Of a stretch of DNA of 64,000 bases, positions 35,001 through 46,200 are shown in pieces. The stretch is from Juglans regia (lineage: Eukaryota > Streptophyta > Magnoliopsida > Fagales > Juglandaceae), in NCBI RefSeq assembly GCF_001411555.2, contig NC_049901.1:27050372-27114371 (forward strand), written 5' to 3'. Each line of letters begins with the position of its first letter. Position 1 is the stretch's first letter. The position numbers and the translations under genes were made by a program. The notes beneath the pieces were generated by a model. The model was not told the DNA's origin, made no database searches, and saw only the letters and a list, made by a program, of their open reading frames with translations.

Positions 35001-38000
35001 GTTGAACCGAGGGAAGAGGGTGAGGAAACAATGGTTCACCAACCTGTTTTCATACCAGGTTGGGAGGTGGAAGGTGGTGTGCTACTGTGGGCTGCGATGG
35101 CTTGACCTATGTATCAATTCTTGGCTTGAAGCACGTTGTCTGTGCGCTGGGAATGGCTGGGGCTCTTCCTATTGGTCCAGATTAGTGGGGGCTGGTGCAA
35201 GGCGGCTTTGTGGTAGTGCTGTGAAGGATCAAGGTCATGCACAATGGTGTCATGGTGGTGGATGAAAGCTATGCACAAAACAGGGACTGGTGTTTAACAT
35301 GTATGCTGTGCAATGGTTATGGATTACCTACCAGTGGATGGCAGCGCACAGAGGAGTTAGGCAGTTGTGGTAGTGGCACAATGGAACAAACCACGAGAGT
35401 GGTGGTGGTGTAGGGTACAAGGAACCGACGTGAACCCAAGAGCCGATCATGATGTGTGTGCGTGTAGTGTGATAATTGTGCTTACCTGTTGGTGGTTGGG
35501 GGCTGTGCATGGAGGAGCTGGTGGATGCTGGAGGCCAACCTACTGGAGAGGAGCTATGGAGGATGTGGCCAAAAAACCCTAGGGTTGGAGTGAGTTTATG
35601 TGAAGGGGCCTATATATGTATATGGGTCCACTTTATACATGAAGCAAAGCGGATCGGATCTATAATTGGGTCATGCATATGGGTCCCGGTTTGGGCTCCC
35701 ATGCGGCTTCCTGCTCTGAGTGGTTGTTTCATCGCAGTCTCACCAATGAGATGGTTTTGTTACGAAGTACCTGCTCCTTCTGCTCCAACATCTCTATTGG
35801 TGATTCTTCATAAGTGATGTTGGTAGGATACAACTCCAACTCTCTCTAGTATCTCAAATGGCCTAATATACCTTAGGCTTAGCTTGCCCTTTTTCCTGAA
35901 CCACGTAATACCCTTCATCGGGTCAACCCTGAGGAACACCTTGTCCCCCTAACATAAAATAATACTAATAATAATAATATCAATAATTCTCTAAAATATA
36001 TCGGGGTGCTACATCATGACTGCAAGGTTGATGCCTCAACTAAATTCATTAATCTACTTTAATCCACTAGTTTGAGAGTAGGAGAAGAAGACATGCTTAT
36101 TTGGGCCCTTCTCAATAATCAAATGTCCAGCTAATTTGAAGTCTTTAATCTTCAAGCTAAAAGTCCTTTTCTTTGGAAGAGAATATGGCAGACTAAGGTC
36201 CTTTCAAGAGCTGTGTTTTTTTCCTGGACGGCCTTTCTTGGAAAGATTCTCAACATGGACAATTTGAGGAAAAGACACATTGTTGTGGTCGAGTGGTGCT
36301 GCATGTGCAAGAGGAGTGTGAAATCTATGGATTGGTTTTTACTCCCTTGTGAGATGACTATTGCTTTGTGAAGCAACTTTTTTAGTCTGATTGGTTTGAC
36401 TTGGTTCATGTCCAGCATAGTGGTGAACCTTGCTGACCTTGGAGAGGGTTAGTCGCAACTTAGTTGCAATAGTGTGAAACATGGCTTCTACTTGCCTCAT
36501 ATGGTCTATTTGGAGGGAAAGAAATAATAGAATTTTTTAGTACCTTAAGATTTTCTTTTTCAATACTCTCTCCATTAGACAGCTTTCTATTGACTTTAAT
36601 GGGCTCAATTTACATGATTTCCTTTATCTTTTTCTTCTAGATAGGCCTCTCTCTTGTATACATCCTATATATTTGGAGTGCGCCTTTTGTGCTTTCTCAA
36701 GAAATTTTATTAATTATCAAAAACAGTTTCAGATAGTAATTAATTTAATTGTTAATGAGCTAAGGGGAAGGGACAAGCTCCACATTTATGAAGCCCAAAA
36801 TAGTATCTTGGAATGTCCGAGGGTTTAATGTAGCAAATAAGCACCTTTGGGTGAAAAACCTGCTTCGTGAGTGGAAGACGAACATTGTGTGTTTACAGGA
36901 AACTGAACGGAAATTTATCACAAGGAGGATTGTTTGGAGTTTATGGAGCTGTACATATGTGGATTGAGCCTATCTTGCTTCTGATGGGGCATCGGGAGGT
37001 CTTTTGGTGATGTGGGATAGAAGGGTGGTGGAGAAATTGGAGGCGTTATTGGGGAGTATACAGTGGCATGTTCTTTTAAGAGTGTTGATGATAATTTTGT
37101 ATGGGCCTTCGTTGGCATTTATGGGCCAAATCTGGACAGCAGTAGAAGATTACTGTGGGAAGAACTTGCTAGAATCCATAGCTGGTGAATATCCCCCTCA
37201 TGGGAAGTGCTTATACGTGGTCTAGATTGGACAAATTCTTAGTCTCATCGGAGTGGGAAACACACTATCCGGAACTTTGCCAAAAGAGGTTGCCTCGCCC
37301 TTGTTCGGATTATTTTCCACTATTATTAGATTGTGGGGGCATTCAATGAAGGTGTCGGTAGTTTAAATTCGAAAATATGTGGCTAAAACCGAAGGTTTTG
37401 TGCAAAGGGTACCGCAATGGTGGTCTTCATATCAGATCCATGGTATCCCAAGTTTTATTTTCGCAAGTAAACTGAAAGCTCTAAAGAATGATTTAAAGTT
37501 GTGGAACACTTAATCATTTGGTGATGTAGGTGACCGTAAAATTTCATGTTGGAGGAGCTTCAGGAGGTAGAGAGGGCACAAGAGGGTTGGGCTCTCTCCC
37601 TGGAGGAAGTTTCTCGGAAGGTTGAATTAGTGGCAGAGCTAGATAGGGTTATGTTATTGGAGGAGATCTCTTGGCACCAAAAATAAGAGCATTGTGGTTG
37701 AAAGGAGACTGAAGTACAAAGTTCTTCCATAGAGTGGCCAACTCTCATAGGAGAACTAACAACATTGAGATGTTGAAAATAGATGGCAGGGATGACTGTG
37801 TAGAGGCTCTGGTGATTAGGGAGCATGTTACTGACTTTTTTGAACAATTGCATTGTGAGCAGGTGGGATGGCAGCCAAAACTCGATGGACTAGCTTTTGA
37901 GTCCCTTGATACACAACAAGCCTTGTGGTAGGAGAGGCCCTTTGAGGAGGTGGAGGTTCACAGCGTGGTAAGGAGAATGGTCAAAGATAAAGCATCTGAT

Positions 38001-40182
38001 CCAAATGGTTTTTCCATGGGATTTTTTCAAACATGTTGGGATGTGGTGAGGGAGGATTTAACAAGAGTGTTCCATGAATTCTTTTCGGTTGGGAAGTTTG
38101 AGAAAAGCCTCAACGCCACATTTATCGCACTTATTCCCAAGAAGCTTGGGGCATTGGAGGTGAAGGATTACCGTCTCATTAGCCTCGTGAATGGGGTGTA
38201 TAAAATCATATCGAAGGTGCTTGCAAATTGCCTAGGGGGAGGCCTTGAGGAGAATCATTACAAAACCCCAAAATGCATTTGTGAAAGGTAGACAAATTCT
38301 GGACTCAGTTTTCATTGCCAATGAATGTCTAGACAGTAGACTAAGGGTTGGTTTGGATAGTGAGATGAGATAGTTTTAGATGAAGGTTGAAAGTTGAATA
38401 AAATATTGTTAGAATATTATTTTTTAATATTATTATTGTTTTGGGATTTGAAAAAGTTGAATTGTTTATTATATTTTGTGTGGAAATTTAAGAAAATTGT
38501 AATGATGAGATGAGATAAGATAAGATGAAACACTATCTGAATCCAAACGAGCCCTAAAATTTGAACAGTTGAGGATTCTATGCAAATTAGATATGAAGAA
38601 GGCGTATGATCATGTTAATTGGGAGTTCCTACTTTATTTGCTTAGGAGGTGTGGGATTGGGGAGAAATGGTGCTCGTGGATTAGATGGTGTATCTCAACG
38701 GCGAAGTTTTTAGTCTTGGTAAATGGCAGCCCAAATGGTTTCTTTAACAGCCCTCGAGGTCTAAGACAAGAAGATCCTTCATCCCCACTTCTATTTGTCA
38801 TTGTTATGGAGGCGCTTAGCAAAATGTTTTTAGCCTTGGTGAACAGTGGATTTATTGATGGCTTCTCAGTTGGTAATCCTACTAGGGGCTCCGTTATTAT
38901 ATCTCACTCATTGTTTGCAGATGATACATTGATCTTTTGTATCACAGAACAAAACCAAATTCAAGCATGAAAGGCGTTATTACTCTGTTTTGAAGCGGTA
39001 TCAGGGTTGAAAGTGAATTATCATAAATCAGAGTTGGTACTAGTGGGTAATGTTCGCAATATCCTAGGAGTGGTAATATGTGACATAATCCTTTAACCCA
39101 ACACGAACACGACATGATCAAAGTGGGTTTGGGTTGGTCTTAACGGGTTTGGGTCAAAACGGGTTGACTCATTATGACCCGTTAAGAAAGTTGAATTTAC
39201 ATTTATACCCTTAGACCTAAGATTGTAATATTAATATTTTACAATGTGTGTTAATCATATTTGGGATTGTAACTTTAATATTATTACAATTTGTGTTTAT
39301 CATATTTGTGTAATTGTGTTTATCATATTTGGTACTGTTGGGGTTTTAATCTCAGTATTTTTATTGTTTGGATTGTAATTTTAGACTTGTAGTTAGTTTA
39401 TTTTTATTTTTTATAGATATTGTTTATATTTTAATATTTATATAAAATTAATCAGGTCAAACGGGTCAAACAGGTTGAAACGGGTCAGGTCGGGTCGTGC
39501 CAATCTATTTTGTATTCAATAATGGGTCAAAACGGGTCGTGTCATGTCAATCCGTTATCTTAATAGGTCGTCTTAGGATTTGAGATTTTGACACGAAATC
39601 CTTAATGTGTCATGTTCGGATTGACCCATTAAGTATAATGTACATTTCTTGACACGACACGAACACGATTTGATACCCCTACAATATCTGGCAATTGGCT
39701 AATACCCTTGGATGTAAGGTTTCTTCTCTCCCCATGAATTATCTTGGTCTTCCCTTGGGGGCAACTGCAAGGTCTATATCGTTTTGGGATACAGTGATTG
39801 AGAAGATTGAATGCAGACTGACAGGTTGGAAAAGATTGTATTTTTCGAAAGGTGGCAGGATCACTCTAATCAAAAGTATTCTTTCTAATATGCCAAATTA
39901 CTTTTTATCTGTATTCCCAATCTCAACAAGTGTGGCGAAATGCATCGAGAAACTTTATCGTGATTTTCTGTGGAGTGGGTTAGGAGATGAATTCAAGTTT
40001 CACCTAGTCAAGTGGGATAAAGTTTGCTCTCCAGTCTCCTCCGGTTGGTTGGGTATCAGAAAGTTGAAGATTTTCAATCGAGTCTTATTTGGAAAGTGGA
40101 TGTGGAGATACATCATGGAACCAGAGGCCTTATGGAACTCGGTGATTGATCTTAAATATGGAGGTATGTCGCCCCGGTGGGG

Positions 40183-40214
<32 letters not shown>

Positions 40215-43200
40215 AGTGCACTAGAGAAGTTCATGGGCCTTATGGAGTTGGAATTTGGAAACATATTAGAGGAGGGTGGGGGATTTTTATTAGGCACACT
40301 TGGCTGTTGTTGAGTAATGGGTCTAGAAGAAAATTTTGGACTGACCGGTGGTGTGGAGATCATGCTTTAAATGATTCTTTCCCTTCAATTTTTAGAAGTG
40401 CACGTGAGAAAGATACATCAGTGGCTAATTGTATGGAGTTCTCTAGGGATCTATTCCAATGGAATATGAATTTCACCAAGGCGGCCCAAGATTGGGAAGT
40501 TGGCGGCATTGAGGAGTTTTTTGGTCTTCTATACACCATGATACCGAGAGCAGAAGACGCTGACACGATATGGTGGATACCCATCGGTAGAGGTATATTC
40601 TCAGTTCGCTCTTTTTATAAGACTCTCACACAACCACAGAACACTAAGTTCCCATGGAGAAGGATTCGGCGAAATAAGGCGCCTCCTAAAGTGGCATTTT
40701 TTGTATGGGTAGCAACATTGGGTAAGATCTTGATTTTGGACAACTTACGGAAACGAAGGGTGATCATAGTAGAGTGGTGTTGCATGTGTAGGAAAAATGG
40801 TGAAACTGTGGATCACTTGCTGTTGCATTGTGAGGTCGCTAGAACGTTATGGAATGAAGTGTTCAACAGGTTAGATCTTGCTTGGGTGATTTCTGCCACA
40901 GTGATTGAACTCATGGCCAGTTGGACCAATTTACAAGGTCTCCCACAAATCTCAGCGGTGTGGAAAATGGTTCTGATATGTATTCTGTGGTGCCTGTGGA
41001 AGTAGCGAAATGACCGGACGTTTGAAGACATGGAGTGTTCATTGGAAGAACTTAGATTATTTTTTGTCAGCACTCTTTTTCTATGGGCCACATCTGTGGA
41101 TTTTCGTGGTCTCAATTTTCATGATTTTCTAGTTTCTATTTCCTCTTCCTAAATAGGTGTTACCTTTTGTATACCATCTTGTGTACTTCTATTCATATCA
41201 ATATAATCATTTACATAAAAATAAAAAAATAAAAAATTGTTTATGACATCACAATCTGACCACGAAAATTGGACCCTTGATCGTCTCTTCTAGGTTATCA
41301 AACAAATTGGCAGAATGATATGAGGTGCGATGTTTTAATTAAAAACTTTCTAAAATTAGCCAATTTGGAAGAGAACTTCCTAAGTATAGTTACTTCTGGC
41401 TGCTATCAGGAATACTTAAAAATCAAACCGTAGAAATAAGTAACTGAAGAAGATGGTATAATTACACTTCTACCCATTGCAGTCTAAAAAGTAATATACT
41501 TATGCACTTCTTTGTTGGAAGCATGGCTGCAGACTGTTGTATAATTTAGTTTGATCTACAAAGCTGAAATGAGGACTCACGAATAAAGGAAAATAGGAAG
41601 TAAAGTTGTTACACTTAAGTTATATCATGGGCAACTTGTATGAAAAACTTCCTCTGCTATTGTAATTCTTGGCTCCTGTTTCTTGAACGTATATTGTGAG
41701 CTATCAAGTCTCTCTGCAAATTTGTTTCCCTTGATAGTTGATACTTTTTCTGATGGGTCTTTTAATGTCTCTCTGCTCATTTTGGCATTATGTGAATTGG
41801 GCTCATAGATTGTTTTTCTAACCCCGTTTGCATTTTAATTGATGCCTTGTCACAAATTATTATTAATTGATTAAGCTGTGAAGAAATTAACCTAGTTGTA
41901 CCTTCTGATCTGTAGCTTGATGCAGCAACTAAGTCAAGAGCTAGAGCTAGATGAAGCTCGAGGCTTCCAATATCATGTGGGTTCACCTGTCACCAACTCT
42001 CCTCCAGGTATTTCTATCTCTAAACACATTGTATTTATTAGATAACATATTCTAAAGCTTATTCTCATTAATTTCTTGTATTGATAGTCTTGTTGGAAAC
42101 CCATTTTTGGTTATAAGTTGAAATTACTTAAGACTTTCATTACAGGTAACTGGCTGCAATTTGGCAGTGCAGGTGATCATAATCCTCTGCATGCTTTTAG
42201 CAAGTCCCCTGGTCGAGGAAATCTAAGCCCTTTAAGTAGCAACCAACTGCCTGGGTTAGCTTCAATCCTTCCGCGTCATCTATCTAACTCTGCAAAATTT
42301 GCACCAATTGGTAAGGACACCGGAAGGGTGAACCATATATTTCCTAACACTGGGCCAACGCAAGGAACAGCCTATCAGCATTCCCGTTCCTTTTCTGAGC
42401 AGAAATTTATTGCTAGTCCAGGAACCCTATCTCCATGTTCCGACATAAATCTGAATTCACCTGGCATTGGAACTTTATCTGGTCCTCAGTTTCTCTGGGG
42501 AAGTCCTGGCCCTTACTCTGAGCATATCAATTCTTCTGCGTGGCAAACATCATCTGTGGGGCACCCATTTGCATCCAGTGGACACGATCAGGGTTTTCCA
42601 TATACAGGTGAAAAAGATTCTTTTCTTGGCTTACATAACCACCATCATGTTGGATCTGCTCCATCTGTTGTTCCTCTTCATAGGCAGTTTGGCTTCGTCC
42701 CAGAGTCACCAGACACATCCTTCATGAATCCAGTTGCATTTTCGAACATGGATTCAAGTCGCAACAATGTTATGAACATTGGTGCTCGTGTAGGTCTTTC
42801 AGGAAAAGTAACTGAAAATGGTTCGCCCAGTTTCAGAATCATGTCCCTGCCGAGGCATGCTCCCATGTTACTTGGCAATGGTTCTTATCCAGGACCCGGA
42901 GCAACCGCCTATGAGGGACTAGGTGAATGTGGCCCAAGTCGGCGAGTTGAGAATAGTTGGAATCAGATAGATAGCCACAAGCAGTACCAGCTTGATTTGG
43001 ATAGAATTATCAGCGGGGAAGATTTCAGGACTACCTTGATGATTAAAAACATCCCTAACAAGTATGAAAAACATAGGATTAAAATTTTCAAATAATTGAG
43101 TTTTTGTGTTTAAATACAGTGGTCAAAATTCCTTGATGGCTTCACCTGATTTCTCCTACCAGGTACACTTCGAAGATGCTGCTGGCGGCTATTGATGAAA

Positions 43201-46200
43201 ATCACCAGGGTACTTATGATTTTATTTACTTGCCAATTGATTTTAAGGTAATACTACTACACTAATTTATGATGCATTCTTCTTAAAATCTCTCATGTTG
43301 AATTGCCACTGAAGTTTGAAGTTGACAATTGTCTGCTGCAGAATAAGTGCAATGTGGGTTATGCCTTCATCAATATGGTCTCTCCTTCCCACATTATCCC
43401 CTTCTATGAGGTTCAATTTTGATTATTTTCCTAGTCTCAAGTAGTAGCAATACACAGTTAATTTTAGATTTTCTTTTATGTCAATGTGGCAAAAGTTTGT
43501 GTGCTGTGGGCATGTTATATGGGTTCGGGTAAAAAATGAGTTGCATTGGCATGGCTTCCAGAGTTCCTTGTCATAAAATAACGTGGTATAAGTAGTATTT
43601 TGCTTGTATATTCATAAAAGGGTGATTCTGCCGTTCAACTGTTTTACAGTTGAAGGGAAAATTCTTTGCATTTATATATGACCGACTATTCACATAATTC
43701 ACAAAATTAATTTAGCTGGATCAAAATAATGAAATCCTTTATATATGCTAAAACCTATTCCATGAAATTTTGCAGGCATTTCATGGAAAGAAGTGGGAGA
43801 AGTTTAATAGTGAAAAAGTTTCTTCACTGGCATATGCGCGAATCCAGGGCAAGCCTGCCCTTGTGACACACTTTCAGAATTCAAGTCTAATGACTGAAGA
43901 TAAACGATGCTGGCCAATTCTCTTCTACTCAGGGGGACAAGAGATAAGTGATCAGGTAATAATTGTCTGAGTTGTAGAACTTTTCTTTTCATGAGCATGA
44001 CCGAAGTACCGGAAATTTTCTGCTGAATGACTTGGAATGTTAATGGCCAAAATGCAAGTTAAGCTTTGCTTTCTTAAAAGATTGATTTGGTGGGGATGCT
44101 TTATACAAATGTGCTTGTCTGGCTTTGTATAAGAAAGATGGGATTCAAATGGAGGGAATGAACTAGCTGATTGGTTTTGAAGATTTTGGTAGTCCTGTGG
44201 AAGGTGCTGGAATGGGAGCTTGCAGGTCAGGAGCTGTGTGCTCTTTTGGTACCTTTGGATCTTTCAGCAGACCACGGTCCCTGGTTATAACCTGTGGGTT
44301 TTTTCACTCTGGTGACCAGAATAGCCTTCTGGCAACCTTGGTAGCCAATTGCCTCCTCTATTTTCCAATAGCTAATACTCGGAGTTGGAGCTGTGCGGCC
44401 AGTGGACTTGTGAGAAGTTTGGGATTAGGCCAGGAGTCCTCTTATTTCTGCTGGGAGTTCTATACTATGGTTTCTGTGATTTGGACTAAGGGTAGTGATA
44501 GGGTTACTACCTATTTACTGCTTATAGTGTATTTATTTTTTTATCATTTTATTTTAAGTATTTTTTTAACATTCTTAATCATTAAGAAAAAAATTAAAAA
44601 AATATATAATTTTACTAATAGTCACTTCCTTAATTATTAAGTAAAATTAAAAATTAAAAAAAAAATCAAATACAAAAAGAACAGTAAATAGGTAGTAGGA
44701 GGGTAGTAACCCTATCATTTTCCTTGGACTAATGTAGGGAAGAGCGCTATTGTCAGGGTGAGATACAACAGCTGGTGAGGTAGGGGGCCTGTCTGATAAG
44801 ACTACAGAGAAAATTTATTAAGCGTCACATCATAGAAAAAGGGTGCACAGTTCTCAATTCTGTTATGTGACACCGCAGGTCAAGAAACTAAATAACTAAA
44901 TATGAGACTAACAGACATGCAATAATTTCGAGGGATTAAGTTTAGATTTTGTGGATATTTTTAGGGACCGAATATACACTTTAGCAATGAAAAAGTAATT
45001 ATAGCTTCATGCATATTTGTTTTGTTTTTTCTCTGTAATTGTTACATTGATGTCTACTGAGTATTCTTTTATGGTTTATTTACCGCATCTTATGTTTGAG
45101 CTTTGATGAAGTTGTATTTGGTCGCGGTTTTTTTTATTTTTTGTTTTTTTGGGTAAGTTAAGCATCTCACTTCATGCATAATCAGGCACTCAAGAGTACT
45201 TTTAACCATGAATTATTCTGAGGAACTATTCGATGCAAGATAAGCTAGACCCCAAAATTTAGATGGCACTAGGGATTTCTTTTGCTTTGCTTTATTTCTT
45301 TTTCTACCTCTTTCTTTAGGTATATGTCTAGGGTTTTAGGTTCTGACTCCATATAAAGGCTAGTGTTAACGGTTATTTTGTCATAACCTTGTTATTAAGT
45401 TTGTTTTAGAGTTATTTTGATAAAAGGCTAGTGTTCTTTGCCTCCTAGAACTACCACTCTTTGCAATAGAACCTCTAAACTGTCAACGTTGCCTCTTAGC
45501 CCCCCAATTTAAAACTTACAACGTAATTTACACCCTTCACTTAGATCTTGCCACTTCATCTATGTTTCCTCTATGTAAATGGTCGGATTTTACAAGGGTC
45601 AAATTTCAGCATATGTTTCAAATTGTGAGACTAATGGCTTTTGTGGTTTGAATATCATATTGCAAAAGCAATGGTATTTTTTCTGGAGGGAAGGAGAGAT
45701 GGGAAGAGTAAAGCATAGTCTTCCCTTTCCTTTCTATCGTTTTCACTGCTTTCGGTTTTTTTTTTTCACCACAGTTGGTCTCATACTGTCATGTTTAACA
45801 TTAAAAATGAAAGGAAAAAAGGATGCAAAAATGAAACATATATGCTTAGGATAATTTATGGAGAGGAGGAGAGGCAAATGTGTGCTAGAAAATTTAAATA
45901 TACAGGATTTTCCTTTGTTTTGGGTTGGGGAGCACAGCACAAGAGGGTGTCTGAGCTGATGGTTGAAGTAGCTAGTCCAAGGGTCAAGGCTGACTTCCAT
46001 TGTCCCATTGGCTTGTCTGATTCAAATTGATCTGAATAAAAAAATTATGAAGTTGCTAATAATACCGTTTTAGAGTTCCTAGACACAGGCAATTCTGTTC
46101 AAGATTGATCAGAAGGCAGCATTCCTTCAACTTGTCTTCTTGCAACCATATACTATTTTCTAACTGTTTCTGTCTCTTTATCCTCCAGGAACCTTTCCTT

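Larger units (their letters stand above)
36788..41152 (+). pseudogene. LINE ORF2 (endonuclease-reverse transcriptase) pseudogene
   Basis: From ATG 36788 it reads [11 protein letters not shown] and NIVCLQETE, the N-terminus of the apurinic-type endonuclease; the rest of this domain is badly damaged. RT blocks follow: [15 protein letters not shown] and FIALIPKK...[11 protein letters not shown] (37990-38200), [14 protein letters not shown] and [13 protein letters not shown] (38580-38800), then the catalytic FADDTLIF (about 38919-38942). After the hAT-like MITE come [10 protein letters not shown] (39734) and the zinc-binding C-terminal domain ([31 protein letters not shown], 40677-40833). The frame from 39695 to 41005 is open over 436 codons; a stop at 41003 interrupts the last ~48 codons. 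A 29-G run at 40186-40214 lies in this frame and encodes polyglycine. Confidence 0.85.
36780..41230 (+). mobile_element. L1-type LINE remnant B with two nested MITEs
   Basis: A plus-strand LINE covering most of ORF2, from the endonuclease start to the 3' A-rich tail (TAAAAATAAAAAAATAAAAAA at about 41217-41237). It is interrupted by a Tourist-like MITE (38345-38554) and a hAT-like MITE (39065-39681). ORF1 is not seen. Its target duplication could not be identified because the 5' end is unclear. Confidence 0.85.
31599..41915 (+). other. 10.3-kb MEI2-like intron filled with nested elements
   Basis: The intron runs from AG|GTAATTT to TCTGTAG|CTTG. It holds two diverged ~100-bp 'agaacttcccc(c)tt' repeats (about 31990-32450), a chromodomain-gypsy remnant (33091-36014) and two LINE remnants. 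31600-31980 and 32450-32950 show nothing recognisable. A LINE-like scrap (GAAGACAAGCTTATATGGTGG) at about 32985-33045 resembles 36060-36115. Confidence 0.75.

Noticed and set aside
34902..35817. Plus-strand ORFs of 60-113 residues
   Set aside because: They are shadows in the LTR-like part of a minus-strand gypsy remnant; the minus strand near 35690-35947 carries the true coding signal.
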